Below, one piece after another: positions 30,365-40,072 of a DNA stretch of 48,226 nt. A model generated the notes under the pieces. That model did no database searches and was not told where the DNA came from. It worked only from the letters and a program-made list of their open reading frames with translations. The number at the start of each line of letters is the position of its first letter. The first letter of the stretch is position 1. Source of the stretch: Pectobacterium brasiliense (GTDB lineage: Bacteria > Pseudomonadota > Gammaproteobacteria > Enterobacterales > Enterobacteriaceae); the NCBI RefSeq assembly GCF_013449685.1, contig NZ_JACDSF010000004.1, positions 30,389-78,614 on the forward strand, in the 5' to 3' direction. A program made the position numbers and the translations under genes.

Positions 30365-30813
30365 AAAGCCTGAGAATGGGATGGTTTCGCTGGATCACCG
30401 CCCTGGCGATAATGGGCAGTACAATAGTAGGTAGTGCAATCGCTACTGCACAGGTCGATTTAAGCCAATCGCCAGAAGTCGCCGCGACACAGCCGGGAAA
30501 TAGCCGGATGCCGAAGCAGCAGGAGCGTATGGCGCTCAACTATGTCAACCAGCCACCGATGATCCCGCATAGCGTGGATGGCTATCAGGTCACCCCGACC
30601 TTTAACCGTTGCCTACAGTGTCACGGCGTGGAGAGCTATCGTTCCACCAGCGCCCCGCGCGTCAGCCCAACTCATTTTGTCGACAGAGACGGCAAAGTGC
30701 TGAGCAATGTCGCCCCTGCGCGCCATTTCTGCCTGCAATGCCACGTGCCGCAAGCGGACAGTTCGCCAATTACTGGTAACACGTTCACCCCTTCTAAAGG
30801 CTTTGGTCAGTGA
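30361..30813 (+). CDS. napB: Dihaem cytochrome c subunit NapB
   Basis: Periplasmic dihaem cytochrome of 150 residues, the electron donor to NapA. A signal peptide covers about 1-31. Two CLQCH haem sites are seen near residues 86 and 126, and the upstream histidines expected as sixth ligands (PHSVDGY, SPTHF) are present. The ATG at 30361 overlaps the napH stop; a longer frame of 7 codons upstream is not used. Maturation needs the ccm genes nearby. Confidence 0.94.
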   Translation: MKSLRMGWFRWITALAIMGSTIVGSAIATAQVDLSQSPEVAATQPGNSRMPKQQERMALNYVNQPPMIPHSVDGYQVTPTFNRCLQCHGVESYRSTSAPRVSPTHFVDRDGKVLSNVAPARHFCLQCHVPQADSSPITGNTFTPSKGFGQ

Positions 30814-30821
30814 GGTTTGCT

Positions 30822-31424
30822 ATGAAACAACCAGGAAAAGTAGGACGGTTGTTGCGCCAGCTGTGGCAATGGTGGCGTCGCCCGAGTCGGATGGCGCTGG
30901 GAACGTTGCTTATTATCGGCTTCGCGGGCGGTATTTTCTTTCTGGCAACATCCCAGAAAGGCATGGAAATGAGCAACAGCGAGGCGTTCTGCATCAGCTG
31001 TCATGAAATGCGCAATACCGTTTATCAGGAATATATGGAAACCGCGCACTACAGCAACCGCAGCGGCGTGCGCGCCACCTGCCCGGATTGTCACGTTCCG
31101 CATGAATTTGTGCCGAAAATGGTGCGTAAGATTCAGGCCAGTAAAGAGCTGTACGGCAAAATAATGGGCACGATTGATACGCCACAAAAATTTGAAGCTC
31201 ATCGGCTGACAATGGCGCAAAGCGAATGGCGGCGCATGAAAAATAACAATTCTCAGGAATGCCGCAACTGCCACAACGTTGACTACATGGACTTCTCAGG
31301 GCAAAAAACTGTCGCGGCGGAGAAACACAGCGAAGCGATAAAGCTCGGTCAAACCTGTATCGACTGCCACAAAGGCATCGCCCACAAACTGCCAGACATG
31401 CACGGCGTCAAAAGCGGGCTATAA
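30822..31424 (+). CDS. napC: Tetrahaem quinol dehydrogenase NapC
   Basis: Membrane-anchored tetrahaem cytochrome c of the NapC/NirT family, 200 residues as in E. coli. An N-terminal anchor (MALGTLLIIGFAGGIFFLA, about 21-39) is followed by four haem sites, CISCH, CPDCH, CRNCH and CIDCH. It takes electrons from menaquinol or NapGH and gives them to NapB. The ATG at 30822, with GAGG before it, is preferred over a GTG four codons upstream. It is the last nap gene; a palindrome follows. Confidence 0.95.
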   Translation: MKQPGKVGRLLRQLWQWWRRPSRMALGTLLIIGFAGGIFFLATSQKGMEMSNSEAFCISCHEMRNTVYQEYMETAHYSNRSGVRATCPDCHVPHEFVPKMVRKIQASKELYGKIMGTIDTPQKFEAHRLTMAQSEWRRMKNNNSQECRNCHNVDYMDFSGQKTVAAEKHSEAIKLGQTCIDCHKGIAHKLPDMHGVKSGL

Positions 31425-31447
31425 CCCGCCCCCTTCTGTAACACTCG

Positions 31448-31465
31448 GGACGGCATATGCCGTCC
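31448..31465. terminator. Palindrome after napC
   Basis: Perfect 18-base palindrome GGACGGCATATGCCGTCC, 24 bases after the napC stop. It can form a hairpin but has no U-tract, so it is at best a weak terminator or RNA-stabilising structure for the nap operon. Confidence 0.45.
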
Positions 31466-31500
31466 TCGACACAAGCGGAAGTATCCGTCCCTCTCAAATA

Positions 31501-31940
31501 TTTTTGTAATTACAGCGAAGGTTTCGTGCGCAGTAAGTAATGTGATTTTCTGCAACTCGCGTCGCATGCGCCCGACGCGGGTGTGGCTAAGGCCGCTCTC
31601 AGCACAGCCGGAAAAAGCCGCCCCAAAATAACAATGTACTCAGTTCAGTCTTTTGGTTTTATGGGGTTGGCTCGCGTAAAAAATCGCGCAGAGGTGTACA
31701 TGACCGCCGGATGAGTGGCATGGACGCCGCGAAAGCCTGCGCCGCGTCTGGAGCGCGTCGCAGGCGGTCCGAACAGCGGGCGTGAACACCGAAGGCACCG
31801 CGAAGCGGCGCGATTTACCGCGAAAAGCCAGGGGTCGCGGGGCGACGGCAATTGAGCCGCCCCGCGTCGGGCGCGTGCAACGCGAGTTGCAGAGAATTAC
31901 CCTGTTTATTGCGCACGAAACCTTCACCGTAAAAACAGAA
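31501..31940. repeat. Long imperfect inverted repeat, MITE-like element
   Basis: Two arms of about 80 bases, 31501-31581 and 31860-31940, are roughly 80 per cent identical in opposite orientation. Shared blocks include GAAGGTTTCGTGCGCA, CTGCAACTCGCGT and GCGCCCGACGCGGG. They enclose about 280 GC-rich bases without a recognised gene. The region lies between the convergent nap and ccm operons. The size and terminal symmetry fit a non-autonomous mobile or extragenic repeat. Several open frames inside (one with RELQRITLFIAHETF) are probably spurious translations of it. Confidence 0.6.
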
Positions 31941-31963
31941 ACAAGAAACAACAGAAACAACAT

Positions 31964-31983
31964 AAGGGCGATATATCGCCCTT
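31964..31983 (-). terminator. Palindromic terminator after ccmI
   Basis: A perfect 20-base palindrome AAGGGCGATATATCGCCCTT 31 bases after the ccmI stop. Read leftward it continues ATGTTGTTTCTG, a weak U-rich tail, so it probably ends the ccm transcript. Confidence 0.55.
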
Positions 31984-32014
31984 CTGCTATTGATGATGAA
32001 GATAAAAAGAGGAC

Positions 32015-32884
32015 TTACTTGCCGGTGGTTGCCTGCACCGACAGCGATGCTTTCGCCTGTCCGACGCTGCGCTCGATAACCGCACGGCGTGTGTCGTTTT
32101 GCGGTAACAGTTTCAGCATCATTTGCCAGGCATCAATCGCATCCTGATAGCGCTGGGCTTCATAGGCATTGAAGGCCAGCAGACTCAGCACGCGCACATT
32201 GGTCGAGCCGGAATTCATCAGTTCACGCAGCATCTCGCCACCGCGCTGGCTATCACGCGGGTCGGTGGAGCGCGACAGCAGGTCGGCATAGTCCAGCGCC
32301 AGATCCGTGTTTTTCGGATCGAGCTGGAACGCCTTGGCAAACGCCTGTACGGACATGTCGTAGTTATTCAGCAAGCCCGCAATGCGCCCCAGCATCCACC
32401 AGTCTTGTGGATTGTCCGACTGCGTCTCCAACTGGCTACGTAATCCCAGACCGAGGCGCGCGACCTCTTCAATGGTCAGCGGTTCGGCGTCAGGATCCAG
32501 CGCTCGCTTCATCAGATCCGGCGTTAATGCCACAACCTGCTGCAATTCCTGCACGCGATTAACCGCCGAGGTTTTCCAAAACACGCCAAGGCTGACGATG
32601 ACCAGCAGCAGCACGCCCAGCAGCAAAACCCAGCGGTTTAGCGGGCGCTGTTGTGTCTTCGCACCGCCAGGAATATCCTGCAATAGCGTATGCTGGAGTT
32701 CTTCAACCAGTTGAGCACGCTCCTGCTCATTGGCAGCATCTCTATTAAGTTCACGCAGACGGTCACGATACAGCGCCTGATTGATCGCATCGCGATCGTA
32801 TTCGCCCCGTGACGACCACGGTGCAAGCAGCAACGCAGAAAGCACAATCAGCGATAGCACAATGACGGTTGTCAGTAACATCAT
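32015..32884 (-). CDS. ccmI: Cytochrome c maturation protein CcmI
   Basis: Inner-membrane protein of 289 residues with two transmembrane helices (about 4-23 and 87-105), and a periplasmic tetratricopeptide domain (about 150-280; DWWMLGRIAGLLNNYDMSVQAF). CcmI holds apocytochrome c C-termini for haem attachment by CcmF/CcmH. In E. coli this is fused to CcmH; here the two are separate genes, overlapping as ATGA. Two adjacent ATG codons begin the frame. It is the last gene of the ccmABCDEFGHI operon. A homologous gene (NrfG) is 6 kb away in the nrf operon. Confidence 0.9.
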   Translation of the reverse strand: MMLLTTVIVLSLIVLSALLLAPWSSRGEYDRDAINQALYRDRLRELNRDAANEQERAQLVEELQHTLLQDIPGGAKTQQRPLNRWVLLLGVLLLVIVSLGVFWKTSAVNRVQELQQVVALTPDLMKRALDPDAEPLTIEEVARLGLGLRSQLETQSDNPQDWWMLGRIAGLLNNYDMSVQAFAKAFQLDPKNTDLALDYADLLSRSTDPRDSQRGGEMLRELMNSGSTNVRVLSLLAFNAYEAQRYQDAIDAWQMMLKLLPQNDTRRAVIERSVGQAKASLSVQATTGK

Positions 32885-33339
32885 TCCGATTTCTCCTCAC
32901 GCCCTAACAGCGTCTGCAAGCGCTTTTTATCCTGTTCGCTCATAGGTTCTTTAACGCTTCTGATGCGGCGTGTACGCCGAATAATCATCCACGCTCCTGC
33001 GGCCAGAAACAGAGCAGGCAGCAGCCATAATAGAATGGTAAACGGCGTGATCGGCGGTTCATACGTCACAAAATAACCGTAACGATCCACCATATAATCG
33101 ACAACCTGCTCTTTCGTTTGCCCCTGCTGCATCAACTCGTACACTTTCTGCCGCATATCCGACGCAATCATCGAATTGGAATCGGCAATACTGTTGTTCT
33201 GGCATTTCGGGCAGCGCAGTTGCATGGTTAATTCACGAAACTGCTGCTCCTGCGTGTCGTTGTCAAAACGCAAGACTTCGGATGACGCCAGCACGCTGAA
33301 CGACAGCAGCAGTGCACCAAGGAAACTCAGCACTCTCAT
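32881..33339 (-). CDS. ccmH: Apocytochrome thiol reductase CcmH
   Basis: Periplasmic, membrane-anchored thiol oxidoreductase of 152 residues. Signal peptide about 1-19, active-site motif C43-P-K-C46 (LRCPKCQNNS), and a C-terminal anchor (ITPFTILLWLLPALFLAAGAW). It keeps the CXXCH thiols of apocytochromes reduced. The ATG at 33339 overlaps the ccmG stop (ATGA); the longer frame is only shadow. Compared with E. coli CcmH, it lacks the TPR half, which is encoded by ccmI. Confidence 0.92.
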   Translation of the reverse strand: MRVLSFLGALLLSFSVLASSEVLRFDNDTQEQQFRELTMQLRCPKCQNNSIADSNSMIASDMRQKVYELMQQGQTKEQVVDYMVDRYGYFVTYEPPITPFTILLWLLPALFLAAGAWMIIRRTRRIRSVKEPMSEQDKKRLQTLLGREEKSE

Positions 33340-33893
33340 GCGCCGCCCTCCTTGCTGTATTTTTCCCACAGCGGTTGCAGCGTTTCCTGCCATACCTGCA
33401 GGTTGAGATCGCCCGCATGGCGATAGCGAATGATGCCTTTCCCGTCGATCAGGAAGGTTTCCGGCGCACCGTACACGCCCAGATCCAGCCCCAGCATGCC
33501 GTCGCCATCAAATAAGCTCATTGCATAGGGGTTGCCCAGCGTCTTCAGCCATTCAACCGCTTTGGGGCGTTCATCTTTATAATTCATGCCCACGACGCGA
33601 ATTCCCTGCGCCGCCAGCGTGTTGAGGAACTGGTGCTCCGCGCGGCACGTCGGGCACCAGGTCGCCCAGACGTTCAGCAGCAGCGGTTTGCCATCGCTCA
33701 GCTCAGATTGGCTATAAACCTTTCCCGGCTGATCCAGCGATTCCAGCCGAAACGCGGGAATCGGTTTACCGATCAGAGCCGACTCCAGCCGCATCGGATC
33801 GTCACCGTCGCTGTTGCGCACCAGTTGCCACAGCAAAGCCACGGCCAGCAGTAAAAACAGGACGAGCGGGATTAACAAGATTTTGCGACTCAT
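33336..33893 (-). CDS. ccmG: Thiol-disulfide oxidoreductase CcmG (DsbE)
   Basis: Membrane-anchored periplasmic thioredoxin-like protein of 185 residues. An N-terminal anchor (about 5-25) is followed by a thioredoxin fold with W79-C80-P-T-C83 and the family signature GVYGAPETFLID carrying the cis-proline. It passes electrons from DsbD to apocytochromes or CcmH. Both ends overlap its neighbours with ATGA, so it is translated with ccmF and ccmH. Confidence 0.94.
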   Translation of the reverse strand: MSRKILLIPLVLFLLLAVALLWQLVRNSDGDDPMRLESALIGKPIPAFRLESLDQPGKVYSQSELSDGKPLLLNVWATWCPTCRAEHQFLNTLAAQGIRVVGMNYKDERPKAVEWLKTLGNPYAMSLFDGDGMLGLDLGVYGAPETFLIDGKGIIRYRHAGDLNLQVWQETLQPLWEKYSKEGGA

Positions 33894-35845
33894 GATGCTG
33901 TCTCCCGAACGGCGCGACGCAGGCGATAGCGCGGGTCAAACATGCACAGGATGCCGCCTAACGCCATCAGCCCCCCGCCGTACCAAATCCAGCGGATAAA
34001 CGGTTTGTAATACAGCCGTACCGCCCAGCTACCGTCATCCAGCTTTTCACCCAAGGCCGCATAGAGATCGCGCGTCACACCCGCATCAATGGCAGCTTCC
34101 GTCATGATCGCCCCGCCGGTGGTGTAGAAGCGTTTTTCCGCTTTCAGCGTCGCTTCCGGTTTGCCGTTGCGCGTCACCTCAATCGTCCCTTTCGCGCTTT
34201 GCCAGTTAGGCCCCACGACATCACGCACGCCTTGAAACGTAAAACGGTAATCGTGGATTTGTATGCTGTCGCCCGCCCGCATCCGTACATCCCGCTCAAC
34301 GCTATAATTCTGACTGAAGGCGATGCCCACCACCGTCACCGCCAGCCCAATATGACCGCACACCATGCCCCACTGGCTCAGTGAGAGCGTGGTCAAACCG
34401 CGCAGCAGACCATGACGACGGGTGGAGCTGGTATGCAGCTCGTACACCGTTAAGAAGAACACCCACAGCGCCATCGACAGGCCAACTACCGTCATGGCAA
34501 CAATGGAATCCTGTAACAGCCACGGCAGCAGCAGCGACAGCGCGGCGGTCACGGCCAGCGCGATCAGCAGCAGCTTACGCAGCTTTTGCGGTTCATCGCG
34601 CCGCCAGCGAACCAGCGGCCCCACGCCCAGCAGCAAGGCAAACGGTGCCATTAACAGGGTGAACATGGTGTTGAAGAACGGTGCGCCAATCGAGATACTG
34701 CCTAAGCCCAGCTGTTTATGCACCAGCGGCAGCAGCGTTCCCAGCAGCACCACGAGCGTCGCCGCCATCAGGATCAGATTATTGCCGAGCAGGAAAGTCT
34801 CACGCGACCAGAGCGAGTTCGTGACCCGCGCCCGGACCCGGTTGCCTTTGATGGCGAACAGCAGCAACGAACCACCGATAACAATGACCAGAAACGCGAG
34901 AATAAACATGCCGCGCGCCGGATCGGAGGCAAACGCGTGCACCGATACCAATACGCCGGAACGCACCAGAAACGTCCCCAGCAGGCAAAGCGAGAACGCG
35001 CCGATAGCCAGCAGTACTGTCCAGGCCTTGAAGCTGCCGCGCTTTTCGGTAACCGACAGCGAGTGCAGTAACGCCGTGCCCACCAGCCATGGCATCAATG
35101 ACGCATTCTCCACCGGATCCCAGAACCACCAGCCGCCCCAGCCGAGCTCGTAATACGCCCAGCCCGAACCAAGTACGATACCCAACGTCAGGAATGACCA
35201 CGCCGCCTGCGTCCACGGTCGGGACCAGCGGGCCCACGCGCTGTCCAGCCGTTCCGCCAGCAGCGAAGCGACCGCAAACGCAAACGCCACGGAGAACCCG
35301 ACATAGCCCATGTAGAGCAATGGCGGGTGGAAGATTAACCCGACATCCTGCAACAGCGGATTGAGATCACGCCCGTCAATCGGGTAGTCCGGCAGCGTAC
35401 GCGTAAAGGGATTCGACGTCAGAATGATGAACAGCAGGAAGCCGACATTAATCATCCCCATGACGGCCAGCACGCGGGCGACCGCATCCAGCGACATCCC
35501 GCGGCTGAACACTGCCACCGCAAAGGTCCAGCCGCTCATCAACAGCACCCAGAGCAGCAGCGATCCTTCATGCGCACCCCACGCCGCCGCCACGCGATAC
35601 CATACCGGCAGCGCGCGGTTCGAGTTGTTGGCTACGTAAAGGACGGTGAAATCATTGATCACCAGCGCATACACCAACACGAGGAAGGAAGCCAAAATGC
35701 ATGCAAACAGCGCCCAGGCAAGCGGACGCGCCAGCGCCATCAGACGCGTATCCTGACGCGACGCGCCCCACAGCGGATACACGCTGAGCAACAGCGCGAC
35801 GCCCAGCGCCAGACAGAGCAGATAATTGCCTACTTCAGGCATCAT
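33890..35845 (-). CDS. ccmF: Haem lyase subunit CcmF
   Basis: Large inner-membrane protein, 651 residues, with about 15 transmembrane helices, belonging to the haem-handling protein family. The tryptophan-rich WWD motif [13 protein letters not shown] lies near residue 230, and the histidine-bearing [13 protein letters not shown] segment near 175. It takes haem from holo-CcmE and, with CcmH and CcmI, attaches it to CXXCH sites. Start ATG overlaps the ccmE stop. A paralogue, NrfE, is encoded at 40065, with an identical WWD core. Confidence 0.96.
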   Translation of the reverse strand: MMPEVGNYLLCLALGVALLLSVYPLWGASRQDTRLMALARPLAWALFACILASFLVLVYALVINDFTVLYVANNSNRALPVWYRVAAAWGAHEGSLLLWVLLMSGWTFAVAVFSRGMSLDAVARVLAVMGMINVGFLLFIILTSNPFTRTLPDYPIDGRDLNPLLQDVGLIFHPPLLYMGYVGFSVAFAFAVASLLAERLDSAWARWSRPWTQAAWSFLTLGIVLGSGWAYYELGWGGWWFWDPVENASLMPWLVGTALLHSLSVTEKRGSFKAWTVLLAIGAFSLCLLGTFLVRSGVLVSVHAFASDPARGMFILAFLVIVIGGSLLLFAIKGNRVRARVTNSLWSRETFLLGNNLILMAATLVVLLGTLLPLVHKQLGLGSISIGAPFFNTMFTLLMAPFALLLGVGPLVRWRRDEPQKLRKLLLIALAVTAALSLLLPWLLQDSIVAMTVVGLSMALWVFFLTVYELHTSSTRRHGLLRGLTTLSLSQWGMVCGHIGLAVTVVGIAFSQNYSVERDVRMRAGDSIQIHDYRFTFQGVRDVVGPNWQSAKGTIEVTRNGKPEATLKAEKRFYTTGGAIMTEAAIDAGVTRDLYAALGEKLDDGSWAVRLYYKPFIRWIWYGGGLMALGGILCMFDPRYRLRRAVRETAS

Positions 35846-36324
35846 AACCGTTTGCCCTCTGTGCCCGCCGCCGGTGAGTGACCGTGCTGCCCTTCCATCG
35901 CCGCTTTGATCTCCGGTGGCGTGTAGTTTTCGTCATGTCGGGCAAGCACTTCTTTCGCCATGATGTGATCATCGGTATCCAGAATGCCCTGCGCCACCAC
36001 CCCTTGCCCCTCGCGGAACAGATCCGGCAGCATTCCGTTATAGGTCACCTCCACGGAGCCCTGCGCATCATAAACGGTGAAGCGAACTTCCAGACTTTGG
36101 CTGTCGCGGCGCACGCTGCCCGGCATCACCATGCCGCCGACGCGCAAACGCTGCCCGATCGCCGGCTTTTCCTGCGTTTCGTTCTTGCCGTAAAGAATTT
36201 CGCTGGGCGTATAAAAGAGATCGATATTTGAGCTCAGCGCATAGAGCGTCAGCGCTACCGTCAACACCGCGCCGCAGACGACGGCCAGAATGGCATAGAG
36301 GCGAGTTTTACGCGGGGCACTCAT
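35842..36324 (-). CDS. ccmE: Haem chaperone CcmE
   Basis: Membrane-anchored periplasmic haem chaperone of 160 residues. The anchor is about 8-30; the OB-fold domain follows; haem is bound covalently through H130 in [12 protein letters not shown], with Y134 as the axial ligand (both present). A C-terminal flexible tail includes GQHGHSPA. It carries haem from CcmABCD to CcmF. It overlaps both ccmD and ccmF by 4 bases. Confidence 0.95.
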   Translation of the reverse strand: MSAPRKTRLYAILAVVCGAVLTVALTLYALSSNIDLFYTPSEILYGKNETQEKPAIGQRLRVGGMVMPGSVRRDSQSLEVRFTVYDAQGSVEVTYNGMLPDLFREGQGVVAQGILDTDDHIMAKEVLARHDENYTPPEIKAAMEGQHGHSPAAGTEGKRL

Positions 36325-36542
36325 TGCGCCACCTCCATCGTTTCCGACTGGCGAGCCGTATTCTTGCGCTGCTCACGCGCCTGCTGGCGACGAATATCAC
36401 TCAGCAATGCGCGACGATTCAAGAAGGTATGACCGACCAACGCACTCAGCGGTAACAGCGTTAGCACCACGGCCAGCCAGACGTAAAAGGCATAACCGCC
36501 CATCGCAAAGAAATCCTGCCAACTCGTGAAAGCGATGTTCAT
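36321..36542 (-). CDS. ccmD: Small membrane protein CcmD
   Basis: Protein of 73 residues with one transmembrane helix (about 16-37, [21 protein letters not shown]) and a basic cytoplasmic tail. CcmD is needed to release holo-CcmE from CcmABC. The start ATG overlaps the ccmC stop, and its stop overlaps the ccmE start. Length and hydrophobic profile match the family. Confidence 0.92.
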   Translation of the reverse strand: MNIAFTSWQDFFAMGGYAFYVWLAVVLTLLPLSALVGHTFLNRRALLSDIRRQQAREQRKNTARQSETMEVAQ

Positions 36543-37279
36543 CGGGCTATTCCTCCTTTATTAAGCAGCGCAGCCACCCAGGGGGCGCGGCGCTGCTGTA
36601 CCAGTATCAAGTTACGCAACCGCATAAGTGACAACGTCACGAATAAGCTCATAAATCCTAACATCATGATTCGCAGCGGGAGACGCATGGCGGGATCGAT
36701 CGTTTTCTGCATTTTTGTCGATGCTTGATGCAGGGTATTCCACCACTCGACCGAGAAATGGATGATGGGTAAATTCACCACACCCACCAGCACCAGAATC
36801 GCCGCCGCACGACCGGCAAGACGGCGATCGTCAAACGCGTTGTAGAGCGCGATGATGCCCACATACAGAAACAGCAGAACGAGTTCCGACGTCAGACGCG
36901 CATCCCAGACCCACCAGGTTCCCCACATCGGTTTGCCCCAAGTGGCGCCCGTCGTTAACGCAATAAAGGTAAACACCGCGCCGACCGGTGCCATTGCCGC
37001 CACGGCAAGCTCCGCCGTTTTTGACTGCCGAATTATCCCGATCAGCGCACATACCGCCATCACGGCATAGACGCCCATCGACCACACGGCCGCTGGCACG
37101 TGCAGGTACATGATGCGATACCCTTGCCCTTGCTGATAATCCGCAGGCGCAAATCCAAATCCCAGCAGGCAACCGCCGATCAACAGCGCCGCACTAAGCA
37201 GGGCAAACCAGGGGATAAGCCTGCCGCAAAGACCATAGAGGCGATCCGGCTGCGTAAGCTGATAGTTCTTTTTCAACAT
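36539..37279 (-). CDS. ccmC: Haem exporter/handling protein CcmC
   Basis: Inner-membrane protein of 246 residues, six transmembrane helices. The WWD motif is near residue 125 (WGKPMWGTWWVWDARLTSEL), with flanking histidines (YLHVPAAVW and FSVEWWNTLHQ) that hold haem for transfer to CcmE. It is separated from ccmB by 67 bases, the largest gap within the ccm operon, which might hold a weak internal signal, though none is clear to me. Confidence 0.95.
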   Translation of the reverse strand: MLKKNYQLTQPDRLYGLCGRLIPWFALLSAALLIGGCLLGFGFAPADYQQGQGYRIMYLHVPAAVWSMGVYAVMAVCALIGIIRQSKTAELAVAAMAPVGAVFTFIALTTGATWGKPMWGTWWVWDARLTSELVLLFLYVGIIALYNAFDDRRLAGRAAAILVLVGVVNLPIIHFSVEWWNTLHQASTKMQKTIDPAMRLPLRIMMLGFMSLFVTLSLMRLRNLILVQQRRAPWVAALLNKGGIAR

Positions 37280-37346
37280 AACGTGTGCTCACTCTGCGTA
37301 AAACTCATCCCAACGGGACGATGAAGGCGATCCTGAGATCGGAAAA

Positions 37347-38003
37347 TTACTGTATGCTCACCCGCAACGCCGCTGCCGTAGCAAACGGGCTCAGGGTGGC
37401 GCTGCCCGCCAGAAAAGCACCAAGGATCGCCAGATACCCGCCCACCGGCAGTTGCATCATGGCGGCCTCGACCGCCGCCGTCGCAAAAATCAACAGCGGT
37501 ATGGTGAGCGGCAAAACCAGCAGGCTTAACAACACGCCGCTGCGGCGCAGCCCGACCGTTAATCCCGCGCCAATGGCTCCCAGAAAACTGAGCGTTGGCG
37601 TGCAGAGCAACAGCGTGAGCGCCATCACCCGCCAGCCGTGGCTGTCCAGCCCAAACAACAGCGCCGCCAGCGGCGAAAGCAGTAACAGCGGCAGCCCGCT
37701 GACCATCCAGTGCACCACCACTTTCGCCAGCACCACTAACGGCAGCGGTAACGGCAGCAGCGTCAGCTGTTCCAGTGAACCGTCCTGATAGTCATCGCGG
37801 AAAAGACGATCCATCCCCAGCAGCGAAGCGAGCAACGCCGCCACCCACACCACGCCGGGGGCCACGCGCATCAATAGCTGCGGCTCTGGCCCAATAGCCA
37901 GAGGGAACAAAATGATGACGATCAGGAAGAACCACAGCGGATTGAGAATTTCCGCGTTATTGCGCAACGCGACGCGCAGTTCTCGGGCAATCAGACGCTG
38001 CAT
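37347..38003 (-). CDS. ccmB: Haem exporter permease CcmB
   Basis: Membrane component of the CcmAB ABC transporter, 218 residues, with about six transmembrane helices. The family start [20 protein letters not shown] is present. It works with CcmA to drive release of holo-CcmE. It overlaps the ccmA end by 13 bases. Confidence 0.94.
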   Translation of the reverse strand: MQRLIARELRVALRNNAEILNPLWFFLIVIILFPLAIGPEPQLLMRVAPGVVWVAALLASLLGMDRLFRDDYQDGSLEQLTLLPLPLPLVVLAKVVVHWMVSGLPLLLLSPLAALLFGLDSHGWRVMALTLLLCTPTLSFLGAIGAGLTVGLRRSGVLLSLLVLPLTIPLLIFATAAVEAAMMQLPVGGYLAILGAFLAGSATLSPFATAAALRVSIQ

Positions 38004-38623
38004 GATGGGGTTCCCTCACCTGGAGTCAGCGAGATACAGCGAATGCGCTGAGCGAACGGACGCAGCGGCTGATGGGTGGTTAAAATGATGATGCCGCCGC
38101 GCGCAGTATGATGTTCCATACGCTGCGTCAGCATGTCGACGCCCGCCACATCAAGCGCGGTCAGCGGCTCATCCAGAATCCACAGCGGGACGTCGGTAAG
38201 CCACAAACGCGCCAGCGCGACGCGACGCTGTTGCCCTGCCGAAAGACGCGCCACGGGCACGTCTTCATAACCTGCCAGCCCGACCGCGGCCAGCGCCTGC
38301 CAAAGTGCATCCTGCTGCTGGTGCGGATAGAAAAAACGCAGGTTCTCTTCACCGGTCAGGGTGCTCTTGATGCCCGGCTGATGGCCTAGCCACAGAAGCT
38401 GCTGATTAAACTGCTCGCGCATACGGTTGATGCGTTGCCCTTGCCAGCAGATTTCCCCTGATTCTGGCGTCGCCAGACCGCTTAACATGCGCAACAGCGA
38501 CGTTTTGCCCACCCCGTTGGCACCGGCAATCTGCACCATTTCTCCCGCGCTGGCCGTAAACGACAACGCGCTGAACAGCACATGCTCATCGCGTATGCAA
38601 ACCACATCGCGCGCTTCTAACAT
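37991..38623 (-). CDS. ccmA: Haem exporter ATPase CcmA
   Basis: Cytoplasmic ABC ATPase of 210 residues. Walker A is GANGVGKTS (about 34-42), signature [16 protein letters not shown] near 133, Walker [14 protein letters not shown]-loop TTHQ. It is first in ccmABCDEFGHI. The ATG at 38623 follows GGAGTACACC. About 190 bases separate it from nrfG; they hold a hairpin and presumably a ccm promoter, though read-through from nrf is possible. Confidence 0.95.
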   Translation of the reverse strand: MLEARDVVCIRDEHVLFSALSFTASAGEMVQIAGANGVGKTSLLRMLSGLATPESGEICWQGQRINRMREQFNQQLLWLGHQPGIKSTLTGEENLRFFYPHQQQDALWQALAAVGLAGYEDVPVARLSAGQQRRVALARLWLTDVPLWILDEPLTALDVAGVDMLTQRMEHHTARGGIIILTTHQPLRPFAQRIRCISLTPGEGTPSCSV

Positions 38624-38726
38624 CGGGGTGTACTCCTACTTTCTTAGTGGCTATAGAATAACATGGTGCCCTTACTCCCCCTCTCGGGGACCCTAACCAT
38701 AAAGAGTTAATCTGTTTTATTGAGAT

Positions 38727-38749
38727 CAATAAAACCGGTGATTCCGGTT
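38727..38749 (-). terminator. Possible terminator after nrfG
   Basis: Read leftward, AACCGG-AATCA-CCGGTT is followed by TTATTG, a short hairpin with a modest U-tract, 65 bases after the nrfG stop. It may separate nrf from ccm transcription, but the stem is only 6 bp. Confidence 0.45.
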
Positions 38750-38813
38750 ATTCTCGTCATCATGACGGTGCAAAAAGCCGTGTTTGTCCCTCTGATTCAA
38801 GGGGTATCGCGCG

Positions 38814-39674
38814 CTATTTCTGGCTGTTCTTTAGCAGCGTTGCCGTGTTGATCGCTTCGATCAACTGAACGCGATTAACCCGCGGGCTGTACGTATCCAG
38901 CAAGCGCTGCCAAATCGTAATCGCGCGCGCATAGTCCGCTTTCAGGAACGCATCAGACGCCAGCAGCATCAGCGCCGTCACTTCATTGGCATCCAGCGCC
39001 AGCGCTTTATCGACCATCTCTTGCATAGGCGGCGTGACGACCTGACCCGCCTGGTAATACAGCACCGTTGCCAGCGCCGAATACAGCTCAGCACTGTCGC
39101 CCTTCAGCGCAATCGCCTGCCGATAAGCGCGCAGCGCGTTGTCGTAGGCGTTACGGTAAAGATAATATTCACCCAGCTCAGCCCAGAGGACGCTGTTGCC
39201 CGGCGTTTTACGAATGTTGTCCTGCAAGGCAACAAGCTGTTTTTCCTGCTGCTGTGCGGCGCTAAAATCATGTAGCGGATCGGCAAGCCGCTGGCGTTCC
39301 GTCTGAACCAGCGCTGCCCGCGGGCTGAGCATGTAGAACGTCGCACTGCCCAACAGGATAGCGACGATCGCGACCACAACGGCGATGACAGACATCGGGC
39401 GCGGTGCAGAAGAAGAGGATGACGTTAACGGCAGGTCGTGAGACAGTTCGCGCCCCAGCATCCTGGCTTCATGTTCAGAAAGGTGCTTCCCTGCCTGCTC
39501 GCACTGGAAATGCCAGATGCGCTCAGCTAAATGCGGTAGCTTGTCATCCCCCTCTGGCTTGCGCAGGGGCAACAGCGGCCATAACAGTCCGGTAGCCAGA
39601 ACGACAATCGCGATGGCGACAAACACCATGCTTAATACGTTCAGGTCCAACAGGTTCACGCTTAACAGGCTCAT
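38814..39674 (-). CDS. nrfG: Haem lyase subunit NrfG (CcmI-like)
   Basis: Tetratricopeptide protein of 286 residues with two transmembrane helices (about 15-34 and 93-113) and a periplasmic TPR domain (about 145-280; [27 protein letters not shown]). It works with NrfE and NrfF in attaching haem at the lysine-type CWSCK site of NrfA. E. coli NrfG is only about 198 residues; this one has a full CcmI-like N-terminal half. The ATG at 39674 overlaps the nrfF stop. It is the last nrf gene. Confidence 0.87.
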   Translation of the reverse strand: MSLLSVNLLDLNVLSMVFVAIAIVVLATGLLWPLLPLRKPEGDDKLPHLAERIWHFQCEQAGKHLSEHEARMLGRELSHDLPLTSSSSSAPRPMSVIAVVVAIVAILLGSATFYMLSPRAALVQTERQRLADPLHDFSAAQQQEKQLVALQDNIRKTPGNSVLWAELGEYYLYRNAYDNALRAYRQAIALKGDSAELYSALATVLYYQAGQVVTPPMQEMVDKALALDANEVTALMLLASDAFLKADYARAITIWQRLLDTYSPRVNRVQLIEAINTATLLKNSQK

Positions 39675-40072
39675 AGGCGTGCCCCTCGGTTCTGCCGCCG
39701 CATCACCCGCCACGCGATAACCGCAATCGCTAGTAGCAAAAGCAGCGGCGTGAGCCAGAGGATGCCGGTTTGCATTTTCATCGGTGGGTTGTACTGAACA
39801 AAATCGCCATAACGCTGATTCATAAATGCCATAATGTCTGACTTGTTCTTGCCCTGCTCCACCATGGAAAAGACCTCATGGCGCATGCTAACCGCCACAG
39901 GCGAATTCGACTCCAGCAGGCTCTGGTTCTGGCATTGCGGACAGCGTAACTCACCGGCAATCGCCATCGCTTCCTGCCGCTGTGCCTGACTGGAGAACGC
40001 CCAGGTATCGACCACCTGAGCCTGCACAGAAAAAGCCAGCAACATGAAAAGGAGCGCCAGGTATTTAGTCAT
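39671..40072 (-). CDS. nrfF: Haem lyase subunit NrfF
   Basis: Periplasmic thiol oxidoreductase of 133 residues, CcmH-like. Signal peptide about 1-18, active site C44-P-Q-C47 ([10 protein letters not shown]), C-terminal transmembrane anchor (about 104-122). It keeps NrfA haem-site cysteines reduced for NrfE. It overlaps nrfE by 8 bases and nrfG by 4. Confidence 0.92.
   Translation of the reverse strand: MTKYLALLFMLLAFSVQAQVVDTWAFSSQAQRQEAMAIAGELRCPQCQNQSLLESNSPVAVSMRHEVFSMVEQGKNKSDIMAFMNQRYGDFVQYNPPMKMQTGILWLTPLLLLLAIAVIAWRVMRRQNRGARL

Noticed and set aside
31640..32147. Frames of about 100-120 codons on both strands between nap and ccm
   Set aside because: They are translations of the inverted-repeat element and overlap ccmI; no ribosome sites or family matches.
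38720..38740. TTATTGA-GA-TCAATAA inverted repeat before ccmA, looking like an FNR box
   Set aside because: The half-sites are separated by 2 rather than the required spacing (TTGAT-N4-ATCAA), so it does not fit FNR.
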